The notes under the pieces: model-generated | Told to the model about the DNA's origin: nothing | Databases searched by the model: none | The model's input: the letters and a program-made list of their open reading frames with translations, nothing else | From: an uncultured Eubacteriales bacterium | GTDB lineage: Bacteria > Bacillota > Clostridia > Oscillospirales > Acutalibacteraceae | NCBI GenBank assembly: GCA_934457095.1 | Contig: CAKSHJ010000009.1 | Location: forward strand, 1 to 64,000 | Direction: 5' to 3' | Length of the DNA: 64,000 nt | Shown here: piece by piece, positions 40,681-50,277 of the stretch | How positions within the stretch are numbered: the stretch's first letter is position 1 | Layout: each line of letters opens with the position of its first letter | Translations under genes and position numbers: made by a program

Positions 40681-41649
40681 ATGAAATTTACAGAAAACAC
40701 TTTATTTAAGGATTATGCGGTTTTTTGGCTGGAAAACTATGTTCGTGGTTTTGTAAAGGATAACACATATATGGGTACCTATTACCGTCAAACGCACAAC
40801 GCCTTAATTCCGTATTTTGGGAACATGGCAATATCAGATATAAAGTCAAGCATCATTCAGGAGTTTTTCAATATTCAAGGAAAACGATATTCTCTGGAAA
40901 CCATGAAAAAGATGAGATTTTGTTTATCCAACATATTGCAAGTAGCCGTAGATGATGAAATTATTTCTAAAAACCCTCTCAATAAAAGGATTCGGCTAAA
41001 GAGCAATATTGAACCTATTGAAAAACATGTTTGGAATCGAGAGCATTTTGAATGTGCGTACCGCTTCGCTTTGCTGCACCCGCAAGGGTTGGGTCCGTTA
41101 CTACTAATGGATACCGCGATTAGTCGCAGTGAACTATTAGGGATAGAGTGGGGGAATGTGCTTTGGAGTGAGGGGTGCATAGCAATACGGAATGGTACGG
41201 TTATTGTACAAGACCCCGAAACGAAAAAACATTACCTTTTGACCGATGGATTAAAAAATAAATATCGTATGCGTAATATTCCGTTGTCAAAAGATGTTTA
41301 TAATTGTTTAAAGTTACACTATCAGCGCATTTTATTTTTAGGGCAGCATAAAGGATTGACCCAGAATCAAATCAATAAGCAATTTGTGATTTCAAATCAA
41401 AAAGGGGGAGCGATGGATCCAAATAATTGGGCAAAAAGAAATTTTAGACGCTTTATGAATGATTTAACATCTCAATATCCAGAGATACCGGTTTTAACTC
41501 CACATGAATTAAGGCACACTAGAGCTACGCTATGGTGGGAGGAAAAAGTAGACCTTTTATCTCTTGGTATGGTTGGTGGTTGGAGAAACCTTAGAATGTT
41601 GCGTGAAAGATATGCGCATAGTAATATTGACCATTTGAAAAAACTTTGA
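40681..41649 (+). CDS. Tyrosine recombinase (integrase)
   Basis: Site-specific recombinase that would integrate or excise the island. The 322-residue protein has an N-terminal core-binding (SAM-like) domain (about 8-110) and a catalytic domain with Arg149 (ISRSELLGIEW), His275-x-x-Arg278 (HELRHTRATL), Trp301 in the place of the third His (VGGWRNLRML) and the nucleophile Tyr311 (RERYAHSN). All key positions are present, so it may be active. It lacks the N-terminal arm-binding domain of Tn916-type integrases. AAGGGGAGAAG precedes the ATG. A tRNA-Lys 3' fragment lies 25 bp after the stop and marks the attachment site. Confidence 0.9.
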   Translation: MKFTENTLFKDYAVFWLENYVRGFVKDNTYMGTYYRQTHNALIPYFGNMAISDIKSSIIQEFFNIQGKRYSLETMKKMRFCLSNILQVAVDDEIISKNPLNKRIRLKSNIEPIEKHVWNREHFECAYRFALLHPQGLGPLLLMDTAISRSELLGIEWGNVLWSEGCIAIRNGTVIVQDPETKKHYLLTDGLKNKYRMRNIPLSKDVYNCLKLHYQRILFLGQHKGLTQNQINKQFVISNQKGGAMDPNNWAKRNFRRFMNDLTSQYPEIPVLTPHELRHTRATLWWEEKVDLLSLGMVGGWRNLRMLRERYAHSNIDHLKKL

Positions 41650-41673
41650 ACAGATAAAGGTTCAGTGTTTATT

Positions 41674-41718
41674 CTTTTAATCAGGGTGTCCGGAGTTCGA
41701 ATCTCCGATGGATCACCA
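41674..41718 (+). other. tRNA-Lys (TTT) 3' fragment, probable att site
   Basis: The sequence from the anticodon loop CTTTTAA through the T arm (CGGAGTTCGAATCTCCG) to the encoded CCA is that of tRNA-Lys, but the 5' half is absent: the bases upstream cannot pair with ATCAG. Such a fragment beside an integrase is the usual trace of integration into a tRNA gene. No intact tRNA-Lys is in the window. Confidence 0.8.
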
Positions 41719-41756
41719 AAATAAAACAGCTGCTGTACGGCGGCTGTTTTATTTTA
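41718..41756 (+). terminator. Original terminator of the tRNA-Lys gene
   Basis: AAAATAAAACAGC pairs with GCTGTTTTATTTT around a short GC-containing loop, directly after the tRNA-Lys fragment. Confidence 0.75.
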
Positions 41757-41851
41757 TAGTTTTTTGCCTGATTTGGTTAAAATAATATATACGGATATAT
41801 AAATATATGGTATATTATTTAGAAAGAATAATAACTTAAAGGAAAGAAAAA

Positions 41852-44545
41852 ATGGAAAATCAATCAAAATTACATGCATTTTTCTTTAGAAACAAAAACG
41901 AAAATATAGTAGTTGACGCAATACCGAACAGAAAAGATAGGAGAAAAACCGCAAGATATTGTTTGTTGTTTTTTCTTTCCTTTATCATACCTGTGTGTAT
42001 ATTGGTGGCGATTTTAGCAAGATTGCAGGTGTTTCCGGATGGAGAAAGCACCGTTCTAACTGCCGATTTAGCCGCGCAATATACTGATTTTTTCTCGTAC
42101 TTCAAAGGCTTTTTTAACGGAGAAAACAATCTGTTTTATTGTCTTAGCCAAACTTTGGGTAACAATATATGGGGTGTTTTACCGTATTATTTGTTGAGCC
42201 CTTTTAATTTGGTACTTTTGTTTTTTAGTTCAGAGGCGTTACCGACTGCAATTTATATCATAACAGTATTGAAAATAGGCGCATGCGGTGTGACATGTTT
42301 TTTATTTTTGAACCGTGTTTTTCACGGAGAGTATGCTGCATTGATATTCTCCACTTGTTATGCGCTGATGAGCTTTAATGTGGTATATCTTTCTCACATT
42401 ATGTGGTTGGACGGCGTGATTTTACTGCCTGTAATTTCCTTGGGCATTCACAGAATGCTGGAGAAAAAGCGGCCTTTATGCTATATTTTATCCTTATTTT
42501 TGGCTTTGGTAACCAACTATTACATTGGGTATATGTTATGTATTTTTACAGTTGTATATTTTTTGTACCGGATATTGCGTGCTTTACCGCAGCAGGAAAA
42601 ATGGAAGTATTTTTGGCAAAAAGCCTATATGTATATGATTTCCTCTTTCATAGCGGGCGGGATGGCAGCGGTTGTGCTGTTACCGGCATTTATGGCATTA
42701 AACGGCGGAAAGTCCAACGGTTTTAAGGGTTTGTCTTTTGCGTTCAACGGTTCTGTTTTTGAAATTCTGGGGAATTTATACACTAATATGTTTTCGCTCA
42801 CAGAGGCAAAAAACGACTGGTTCGACGGTCTGCCGAATATTTTTGTAGGTATTTTTATATTGGTGCTAACGGTGTTATTTTTTATACAAAAACCGATTGC
42901 GCTTAAAACAAAATTGCTGACCGGCAGTTTGATTGCCGTGTTTATTTTATCGTTCTGGGTTGCGCCGCTGGATTTGGCATGGCAGGGTTTTACGCCGCCC
43001 AATTGGTTTCCGCACCGATATGCGTTTTTGTTCAGCTTTGTTTTGGTAACGCTGGCATTTGAGAGCTTTGGAGTGTTAAGAACGCAGAAGCCGCCTGCAG
43101 TGCGCTATTGCGTGACGGGAACAGCAATGCTTGCAGCTACGATATTGCTGGCGTGGTTAACGGGCAGACTTCATAGCGGTATGAAATTTGTGCTGTTGGA
43201 TGCCGGGTTGGTTGTGTTGTTTTTCATTTTATTGTATTTTGTGCATTTACAGACGAAAAAATGGCTGCAATTTGCATTAACGCTGGGCATGGGTGTGATT
43301 TGTACAGGAAATATAACGCTTAATGCCAATATGGTTTTGCGGCGCATGGATTACGGAAGCTATGGGGAGTATGCGCAATATTATGAGGACGCAACGCCGG
43401 TGATTGAGAAAACAAAGGCGATGACGCAGGGGGATTTTGCGCGCATGGAGAAGGATTTTTTCTATACCTTTAATGATGCCATGCATTATTCTTACCATGG
43501 CATTACGCACTACAGCTCGAATTTAAAAGCGAGTTTAGTGAGTTTTTTTGGCAAGACAGGGTATAAAAGTAACGATGTAGTTATCAGCAACAGCCAGGGC
43601 AACACGCTGGCCTTTGACAGCATTTACGGCGTGCGGTATTTTATTTCAGGGCAGTCAAGCTTCCCGCAGTACCGCAAGGTTTTGCAGGAGGGCGGTTATT
43701 CCGTTTATGAAAATCCGTTTGCCTTGGGCTTGGGCTTTACCATTCCGGAGGAGGTTGCGGCTTTGGAATTGGATGAGGAAAATCCGTTTTTGTCGCAGAA
43801 TCGGGTGTTGCATTGCTTTGCCCCGCAGATCCGGCAGGAGGTTTTTACAGCGGAGACGCTGCTGAATACGCAGACGGATAATTTAACGGTGACAAGTGAA
43901 AACGGAAACATGGTTCTGGAGAAGATAGACCCGGAGCAGCCTGCTTCTATTTGCTGGACTTACCAACGAGACGAGGCGTTCAGTCCGGTATATATGTGTT
44001 TTGGCAACGCGGAAAGAGCGCGGAAGATTATAGTGAAGGTCAATGATGAGCCGGTGTATTATGACCATAATTATCACGGTGCGTTTTATGATTATATACA
44101 CCCAGTGCTGCTGAACGATACAGCGGAAACCTATACCGTTTCGCTGGAGCTGACAGCGGAACGCTTTGTGGTGGGAAAACCGTATTTATATCGGCAGAAC
44201 ATGCAAGTATTTGAGCAGTATTACAGCGCTATGGCAGACGGTAATTTTGCCGCGACGGAAAACAACGGTTCTTCCTTTAGCGGACAGGTGGTTGCCAAAG
44301 AGCAGGAGAGATTGTTTTTCTCGTTGCCGTATGAGCGCGGTTGGAGCGTATATATAGACGGACAAAAAGTGGAAACCGAGGCTGTATTTGATACCTTTTT
44401 ATCTGTGAAAATTCCGGCGGGCAAACATACCGTGGAGTTGTCGTTTATACCGCCGGGATTGTTTATGGGCAGTGTGGTAAGCGGTGTAAGCATACTTGCA
44501 TTGGGTGGGTATTTATGGTTATTGCACCGTGGTCGCATCGGCTAA
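41852..44545 (+). CDS. YfhO-family membrane protein (GT-C-like)
   Basis: An 897-residue polytopic protein of the YfhO family, linked in Bacillus and Listeria to glycosylation of lipoteichoic acid or other surface polymers with an undecaprenyl-phosphate sugar donor. About 13 helices fill residues 38-480. The first exported loop carries DLAAQYTDFFSYFKGF with the Asp of the family, followed by NYYIGYMLCIFTVVYFLYR and PPNWFPHRYAFLFSF. Residues 490-860 form a beta-rich extracellular domain (FFSLPYERGWSVYIDGQ), and a last helix ends the protein. A 35-residue polar leader precedes the first helix. Single gene right of the island; AAAGGAAAG precedes the ATG. Confidence 0.88.
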   Translation: MENQSKLHAFFFRNKNENIVVDAIPNRKDRRKTARYCLLFFLSFIIPVCILVAILARLQVFPDGESTVLTADLAAQYTDFFSYFKGFFNGENNLFYCLSQTLGNNIWGVLPYYLLSPFNLVLLFFSSEALPTAIYIITVLKIGACGVTCFLFLNRVFHGEYAALIFSTCYALMSFNVVYLSHIMWLDGVILLPVISLGIHRMLEKKRPLCYILSLFLALVTNYYIGYMLCIFTVVYFLYRILRALPQQEKWKYFWQKAYMYMISSFIAGGMAAVVLLPAFMALNGGKSNGFKGLSFAFNGSVFEILGNLYTNMFSLTEAKNDWFDGLPNIFVGIFILVLTVLFFIQKPIALKTKLLTGSLIAVFILSFWVAPLDLAWQGFTPPNWFPHRYAFLFSFVLVTLAFESFGVLRTQKPPAVRYCVTGTAMLAATILLAWLTGRLHSGMKFVLLDAGLVVLFFILLYFVHLQTKKWLQFALTLGMGVICTGNITLNANMVLRRMDYGSYGEYAQYYEDATPVIEKTKAMTQGDFARMEKDFFYTFNDAMHYSYHGITHYSSNLKASLVSFFGKTGYKSNDVVISNSQGNTLAFDSIYGVRYFISGQSSFPQYRKVLQEGGYSVYENPFALGLGFTIPEEVAALELDEENPFLSQNRVLHCFAPQIRQEVFTAETLLNTQTDNLTVTSENGNMVLEKIDPEQPASICWTYQRDEAFSPVYMCFGNAERARKIIVKVNDEPVYYDHNYHGAFYDYIHPVLLNDTAETYTVSLELTAERFVVGKPYLYRQNMQVFEQYYSAMADGNFAATENNGSSFSGQVVAKEQERLFFSLPYERGWSVYIDGQKVETEAVFDTFLSVKIPAGKHTVELSFIPPGLFMGSVVSGVSILALGGYLWLLHRGRIG

Positions 44546-44578
44546 ATGTAAATATTGTGTGACGGCGGGAAATAGAGG

Positions 44579-44607
44579 TTGAAGAACGCTTTGAGATACG
44601 ATACACT
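44579..44607 (+). promoter_or_regulatory. Promoter of the cyclopropane synthase gene
   Basis: TTGAAG (44579-44584), a 17-bp spacer and TACACT (44602-44607), 45 bp before the ATG. Confidence 0.5.
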
Positions 44608-44651
44608 ATATAACAAACGACAGTATAGTACAAAAGGAGTATTACAGAGCG

Positions 44652-45836
44652 ATGGCTTTTGACAAAATGATTCTCAAACAATTGCTGAAGAAAGTAGACG
44701 ATGTTTCGTTTGAGGTAAAGTTTCCCGATGGCGAGGTATTGAAAGCGGGACAGGACGAACCCATAGCAGTAATTCGCGTCAACGGCAATATAGAGGTGGG
44801 CGCTTTGATGAAGAGTCCTTCTCTTACTTTGGGCGAAGCGTATATGGACAAAATTTTGGAGCTGGAACAGGGCAATTTATTTGAAATTTTGAATTTGGTG
44901 CTTGCCAAATTGGAGGACTTTTCAAGCGATTTCAGCGGGCTTTCCAAAATTATGAAAACCTCGACCTCAAAGAAAAACCAGAAGAAGGAAATTGCGTCGC
45001 ACTATGACATTGGCAATGCGTTTTTTGAGCTTTGGCTGGACGAAACGATGAGTTATTCCTGCGGATATTTTCGGCAGCCGACCGATACGTTGTATATGGC
45101 GCAGATGAATAAGGTAGACTATATTTTAAAAAAGCTGAATTTAAAACCCGGACAAACACTGTTGGATATTGGCTGTGGTTGGGGGTATTTGTTGCTTGCT
45201 GCGGCCCAAAAATACAAGGTGAAGGGCGTTGGCATTACTTTAAGCGAGGAGCAATACCGCAAAGGTCAGGAGCGAATCAAAGCTGAGGGGCTGGAGGGTC
45301 AGGTGGAGATTCGCCTGATGGATTACCGCGATTTGGAGAAGAGCGGTATGCAGTTTGACCGTATTGTAAGCGTGGGTATGTTAGAGCATGTAAGCCGCGA
45401 CAATTACCCGTTGTTCATGAAAAATATTGACAAGGCGCTCAACCCAAAGGGGCTTGTGCTGTTGCATTATATTAGCGGCAGGCAGGAGCATGACGGCGAC
45501 CCATGGATTAAAAAATATATTTTTCCGGGCGGTATTATTCCCAGTTTGCGGGAAATTCTGCATTTGGTGGGCGAGCACAATTACTATACGCTGGATGTGG
45601 AAAGTCTGCGCCGCCACTATGAAAGAACCTTACTGGAATGGGCCAAGAATTTTGCGGCTAAGCGCGAGGTGATTGATACCATGTTTGAGGAGCGTTTTGT
45701 GCGTATGTGGGAGCTGTATTTGGTGGCGTGCGCCTCGGTTTTTCACAACGGTATTTGTGATATTCATCAGGTGTTGTTCAGCAAGGGTGTGGATAATACA
45801 TTGCCGATGACCCGGGATTATTTGTACAGAGATTGA
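44652..45836 (+). CDS. cfa: Cyclopropane-fatty-acyl-phospholipid synthase
   Basis: Methylenates cis double bonds of membrane phospholipid chains with SAM, usually in acid or stationary-phase stress. The 394-residue protein has the N-terminal lipid-binding domain (residues 1-110), then the family motifs IASHYDIGNAFFELWLDETM and YSCGYF, the SAM site LLDIGCGWGYLLLAAAQKY, SVGMLEHVSRDNYPLF, and FPGGIIPSLREI near the active site. Length and motif order are normal. The next gene starts 32 bp after its stop and may be co-transcribed. Confidence 0.94.
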   Translation: MAFDKMILKQLLKKVDDVSFEVKFPDGEVLKAGQDEPIAVIRVNGNIEVGALMKSPSLTLGEAYMDKILELEQGNLFEILNLVLAKLEDFSSDFSGLSKIMKTSTSKKNQKKEIASHYDIGNAFFELWLDETMSYSCGYFRQPTDTLYMAQMNKVDYILKKLNLKPGQTLLDIGCGWGYLLLAAAQKYKVKGVGITLSEEQYRKGQERIKAEGLEGQVEIRLMDYRDLEKSGMQFDRIVSVGMLEHVSRDNYPLFMKNIDKALNPKGLVLLHYISGRQEHDGDPWIKKYIFPGGIIPSLREILHLVGEHNYYTLDVESLRRHYERTLLEWAKNFAAKREVIDTMFEERFVRMWELYLVACASVFHNGICDIHQVLFSKGVDNTLPMTRDYLYRD

Positions 45837-45868
45837 GTTGGGTTCTTTTTGAGAAAGGGGGAGGCGCA

Positions 45869-46684
45869 TTGAAAAAGAAGGCGATATTGGCGTTGTGTAT
45901 TGCGGCGGTATGCAGCGTGAGCCTGTGCGGCTGCGGGGCGGGAATCGCTCAAATGCCGCGTCCGTTTCCAAACGGTACGACTTCGCAGACAGAGCAAGTG
46001 AGTTCAGCGGAGGAGCCGGAGGTTTCCTCATCGCCGGCAGTACAGGAGTCGGAGCAACCGGTGAATACGCACATGCGACTGGAGGATATTACGGTGGAAA
46101 CCGAGCGAGGCGTGCAGGTGTATCCGGCGGTTTATGACATGGATGATACATCGGTGCAGGAACAGGTGAACGCGCTGATTGAGCAGCATCGTCAGTTGGG
46201 ACAGGCACAGTATGGCGGACAGGCAAAATTGGAGAGTACCACGGAGGTGACGTTTTTGAGCGGTGAGCGGTTGTCGTTGGTTTTTAGCCATAAGCTGGTG
46301 AACCCCGAGCAGGCGCCGAATTACCCTGTGGTATACCGCAGCAGTTTAGTAGTAGATTTAAAGACAGGCGCGCAGCTGCATTTGAGCGATTATGCCTCGG
46401 TATACCCGATGTACGAGCAGTTGAGATACAGCTTGTATGAGGTGGTGGGTGATGACGATACAGATAAGACAACGGTACAGGTTGCGGTACGGAATTTGCT
46501 GCGTAACGACAGGCTTTCTGCGGTGAATTTGAGCCGTGCAGATTACCCGCTTTCAAAAGAATTTGCTCCAAGTTTATATGGCTATATAACAGAAGATAAG
46601 GTGGGTTTGCTGATTGCGGTTTCGGAGGAAACTGGTGGTTCGATGCGTGTGGAATTTGATAAAGATGAGGTGCTGTATGCCTAA
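45869..46684 (+). CDS. DUF3298/RsiV-like lipoprotein
   Basis: A 271-residue lipoprotein: basic start LKKKAILAL, hydrophobic core and lipobox SLCGC. A Ser/Glu/Pro-rich linker (about 35-75) leads to a two-domain exported part (RLEDITVETERGVQVYPAVY, LSLVFSHKLVNPE, SLVVDLKTGAQLHLSDY) with the pattern of DUF4163 plus DUF3298, as in RsiV and related peptidoglycan or lysozyme-binding proteins. The start is TTG at 45869, preceded by GGGGGAGG. It has no intracellular anti-sigma domain, so it is not itself an anti-sigma factor. Function unknown. Confidence 0.75.
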   Translation: MKKKAILALCIAAVCSVSLCGCGAGIAQMPRPFPNGTTSQTEQVSSAEEPEVSSSPAVQESEQPVNTHMRLEDITVETERGVQVYPAVYDMDDTSVQEQVNALIEQHRQLGQAQYGGQAKLESTTEVTFLSGERLSLVFSHKLVNPEQAPNYPVVYRSSLVVDLKTGAQLHLSDYASVYPMYEQLRYSLYEVVGDDDTDKTTVQVAVRNLLRNDRLSAVNLSRADYPLSKEFAPSLYGYITEDKVGLLIAVSEETGGSMRVEFDKDEVLYA

Positions 46685-46724
46685 AAAAGGAACTTTTAGG
46701 CAGAACGGGAATCGCTTGCCGCGC

Positions 46725-46754
46725 TTGACAAAAAGCAGAGAAATGTGATAAATT
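46725..46754 (+). promoter_or_regulatory. Promoter and leader of the CydDC-type operon
   Basis: TTGACA (46725-46730) with TAAATT at 46749-46754 (18 bp). The 125-nt leader contains overlapping inverted repeats TTAGC-TATC-GCTAA and CTAAC-CGGA-GTTAG (46813-46837) that can form alternative hairpins. Confidence 0.5.
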
Positions 46755-46882
46755 TTCCATAGGTATCGTAACAAAGTGAGTGGGGAGATTCCGCTTTCTT
46801 TTTTACACTAGAATTAGCTATCGCTAACCGGAGTTAGTGGTTGCGTACATATTTGCTGAAAAACGAAAGTACAGGTGAGGGT

Positions 46883-48622
46883 ATGATGATAAATAAACGG
46901 CTGCTGCAAAGTGTGCCGGAGTCAAAAAAATATATTTGGTGTAACGTGGCGTTGCAGTGGTTTGCTTTGGCAGCCAACGTTGTTATGGTAGGCGCAATTG
47001 GGTTTTGTTTGCAGACGTTGCTTTGGCAAAGAACCAATTTGTTTGCAGTGATGATGCCGCTTGCAATTGGGGTGGGTGCAATTTTACTGCGCCTTTTTTG
47101 TACGCTGGGTAGTGCCCGTATGCGGTATCTTTCCGCAAAACAGGTGAAAAAAACGCTGCGCAGCCGTATTTACCAAAAATTACTGCGATTGGGCAGTTCC
47201 TATCAGAACAAGGCTTCCACCGCGGAGGTGGTACAGGTAGCCGTAGAGGGCGTAGACCAGTTGGACATTTATTTTGCCGCGTATTTGCCGCAATTTTTTT
47301 ACAGTATGATAGCTCCGCTGACTTTATTTGGTGTATTGTGCTTTGTCAATTGGCAGAGCGCGCTGATTTTGCTGGGTTGCGTACCGTTGATACCGGTTTC
47401 GATTGCGCTGGTGCAGACGTTTGCAAAAAAATTGCTTTCTAAATATTGGGGGCGGTATACGGCGCTGGGCGACACTTTTTTGGAAAATTTGCAGGGATTG
47501 ACTACGCTGAAAATATACCAGGCAGATGAGAAAAAGAATACGGAAATGAATGAGGAGGCCGAACATTTTCGCAAAATTACCATGAAGGTGCTGACTATGC
47601 AGCTCAATTCTATTTCGATTATGGATATTGTGGCGTTTGGAGGTGCAGCGGCGGGTATGGTGATGGCGGTCAGTCAATTTGCCACCGGGCGTATGAGTTT
47701 TGCCGGCTGCGTGATTGTGATTTTACTCTCGGCCGATTTTTTTATACCGATGCGTCAACTGGGCAGTTTTTTTCACATTGCCATGAACGGTATGGCCGCA
47801 AGCGATAAAATTTTTAAATTGCTGGATATGCCTGAACCACCTGAGAACACCGAAACCGTGCCGGGGGAAAATTGTACGATTGTTTGTGAAAATTTGAATT
47901 TTTCCTATGAGGAAAGTCGCGGAATTTTACAGGGAATCGACATGGAATTTGCCAAGGGAAGTTTTACGGCAATTGTGGGCGAGAGCGGTAGCGGAAAGTC
48001 TACCTTGGGCGGAATTTTGGCAGGGCGCAATGCGCCGTACAGCGGCAGTGTGACCGTAGGCGGTGTGGAATTGCGCGAAATTGCCGAGAAAAGCCTGATG
48101 CAAACGGTGACTTATGTTGGCCATAACAGCTATTTATTTGGGGGTACTGTACGCGAAAATTTACAATTGGGCAATCCTGCGGCTAACGATACACAAATGT
48201 GGCAGGTGTTGGAGCAGACCAAATTGGCGGAATTTTTGCGCGGTGAAAACGGTTTGGGTACGCAACTTTTAGAACGCGGCGAAAATTTTTCCGGGGGACA
48301 GCGGCAGCGGCTGGCGTTGAGCCGTGCGCTTTTACATGACAGTTCGGTTTATATTTTTGATGAGGCTACTTCGAACATAGATGCAGAGAGTGAAGACGAT
48401 ATTATGGCGCAAATTTACCGTTTGGCAAGCGTAAAAACGGTTCTTTTTATCTCTCACAGACTGGCCAATGTGATACATGCGGACCGTATTTATGTGCTGC
48501 AAAACGGGCGCATTGCAGAGCAGGGAACTCATCCAACGCTCATAGAGCGGCAGGGAATTTACGAAGAATTGTACCGTCGCCAAAGGGAGTTGGAGCAGTA
48601 TGCAAAGGGGGCAGTCATATGA
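46883..48622 (+). CDS. cydD: CydD-type ABC transporter, ATP-binding/permease protein
   Basis: A 579-residue half-transporter with a six-helix domain (about 15-315) fused to an ATPase domain: Walker A GESGSGKSTL, signature FSGGQRQRLALSRAL, Walker B VYIFDEATS and the H-loop FISHRLANV. With the next gene it forms a heterodimer like CydDC, which exports cysteine/glutathione or related reductants to the outside and supports cytochrome bd assembly in other bacteria. Start ATG at 46883 follows GGTGAGGG. No cydAB is in the window, so the substrate remains open; a multidrug-type role cannot be excluded. Confidence 0.8.
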   Translation: MMINKRLLQSVPESKKYIWCNVALQWFALAANVVMVGAIGFCLQTLLWQRTNLFAVMMPLAIGVGAILLRLFCTLGSARMRYLSAKQVKKTLRSRIYQKLLRLGSSYQNKASTAEVVQVAVEGVDQLDIYFAAYLPQFFYSMIAPLTLFGVLCFVNWQSALILLGCVPLIPVSIALVQTFAKKLLSKYWGRYTALGDTFLENLQGLTTLKIYQADEKKNTEMNEEAEHFRKITMKVLTMQLNSISIMDIVAFGGAAAGMVMAVSQFATGRMSFAGCVIVILLSADFFIPMRQLGSFFHIAMNGMAASDKIFKLLDMPEPPENTETVPGENCTIVCENLNFSYEESRGILQGIDMEFAKGSFTAIVGESGSGKSTLGGILAGRNAPYSGSVTVGGVELREIAEKSLMQTVTYVGHNSYLFGGTVRENLQLGNPAANDTQMWQVLEQTKLAEFLRGENGLGTQLLERGENFSGGQRQRLALSRALLHDSSVYIFDEATSNIDAESEDDIMAQIYRLASVKTVLFISHRLANVIHADRIYVLQNGRIAEQGTHPTLIERQGIYEELYRRQRELEQYAKGAVI

Positions 48623-50277
48623 AAAAACGCAGCAATTTACAAGTCATGTCAAGATTGATTGGCTTGGTAAGGCCGTTGACGGGCTATATGATTTTGGCAG
48701 TATTGCTGGGGATTTTGGGCTTTTTATGTGCTATTTTTATCACCGTATGCAGCGCATGGGCGCTTTTGGATGCCATGAAGCTGTCCGCTCCGTTGCCCAT
48801 GACAGCGGCATTTGCGGTGGCGATTACCATTGGCGTGTTGCGGGGATTTCTGCGCTACGGAGAGCAAGCGTGCAACCATTATATTGCCTTTAAACTGCTG
48901 GCGCTGATTCGCGACCGGGTGTTTCGAGCGTTGCGCAGGCTTTGCCCGGCCAAATTGGAGGGCAGGGGCAAGGGCGATTTGATTGCGGTGATTACCTCGG
49001 ATATTGAACTTTTGGAGGTTTTTTATGCGCATACGATTTCCCCGATTTTGATTGCATTTTTTGTTTGTGCAATCATGGTGGGTTTTCTTTGCGGTATACA
49101 TTGGATATTGGCTTTGGTGGCGCTTACCGCTTATTTAACGGTGGGAATTGCCGTGCCGGTATTTGTTTCTAAAATGAGCGGCAATACCGGCGAACAATTT
49201 CGTAAACAGAGCGGTGAGTTGAGTAGCTTTGTGCTGGAAAGTTTGCGTGGCTTACAGGAGACCGTACAATACGGGGCGGGCGCAAAACGCTTACAGGAGT
49301 TGGAGGCACGCACGGACGAATTGAACCGGCAAGAGGAGTTGCAGAAGAAATATATGGGTAGGAATACCGCCCTGAGCAATACTCTGATTTTGGTATTCAG
49401 CCTGTTGATGCTTACGGTGGCGGCGTTGCTGTACAGCGGCGGTATGATTGATTTTGCGGGACTGCTGATTGCCGTGGTTGCCATGATGAGCTCCTTTGGG
49501 CCAGTGGTGGCGCTTGCCGATTTGGGCAGTACCCTGCAAAATACCTTGGCCGCGGGCAACCGTGTGTTGGACATTTTGCAGGAAACACCGCTGACGCAGG
49601 ATATTACCGGCAAGGAGCGGGTGGAATTTTCCGGCGTACAGGCGCGGCATATTACCTTTGGGTATGACGACCGTGCGGTACTTGGCGATGTCAGTTTGAC
49701 GGTGCCGGAGCATAAAATTGTAGGAATTGTGGGCAAAAGCGGCAGCGGAAAATCGACTTTGCTTCGGTTGATGATGCGTTTTTGGCGTGTGGAGCAGGGC
49801 AGTATGGAGATTTCCGGCACGAATATTGAGGAAATCAATACCGAAAATTTACGGGAAATGGAGAGTCTTGTTTTGCAGGAAACGCATTTGTTTCATAGCA
49901 GTATTGCGGAAAATTTGCGCATTGCCAAGCAGGACGCAACTCAGGAAGAGTTGGAAATTGCCTGTAAAAAGGCGGCGGTACATGATTTTATTATGAGTTT
50001 GTCCAAGGGGTATGAAACGCCGGTGGGCGAGTTGGGCGATACGCTTTCCGGTGGAGAAAAACAGCGGATTTCTTTAGCGAGAGCATTTTTGCACAATGCG
50101 CCGTTTATGCTGCTGGACGAACCGACCAGCAATTTGGATAGTCTGAACGAGGCAGTGATTTTACAGGCGTTGCACCGCGAGCGGGCAAATAAAACGGTGG
50201 TGTTGGTATCGCACAGAGCCTCTACGGTGCAGCTTGCAGATGAGGTGTATCATGTGGACAGCGGGAGAATGAGCTGA
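48619..50277 (+). CDS. cydC: CydC-type ABC transporter, ATP-binding/permease protein
   Basis: A 552-residue second half of the heterodimer: six membrane helices (residues 15-310), then Walker A GKSGSGKSTLL, signature LSGGEKQRISLARAF, Walker B MLLDEPTSNLD and the switch His in VLVSHRAS. The ATG overlaps the cydD stop by 4 bases (ATGA), so the two are translationally coupled and made in equal amounts. Its own end overlaps the start of the YgbA gene by one base. Confidence 0.8.
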   Translation: MKKRSNLQVMSRLIGLVRPLTGYMILAVLLGILGFLCAIFITVCSAWALLDAMKLSAPLPMTAAFAVAITIGVLRGFLRYGEQACNHYIAFKLLALIRDRVFRALRRLCPAKLEGRGKGDLIAVITSDIELLEVFYAHTISPILIAFFVCAIMVGFLCGIHWILALVALTAYLTVGIAVPVFVSKMSGNTGEQFRKQSGELSSFVLESLRGLQETVQYGAGAKRLQELEARTDELNRQEELQKKYMGRNTALSNTLILVFSLLMLTVAALLYSGGMIDFAGLLIAVVAMMSSFGPVVALADLGSTLQNTLAAGNRVLDILQETPLTQDITGKERVEFSGVQARHITFGYDDRAVLGDVSLTVPEHKIVGIVGKSGSGKSTLLRLMMRFWRVEQGSMEISGTNIEEINTENLREMESLVLQETHLFHSSIAENLRIAKQDATQEELEIACKKAAVHDFIMSLSKGYETPVGELGDTLSGGEKQRISLARAFLHNAPFMLLDEPTSNLDSLNEAVILQALHRERANKTVVLVSHRASTVQLADEVYHVDSGRMS

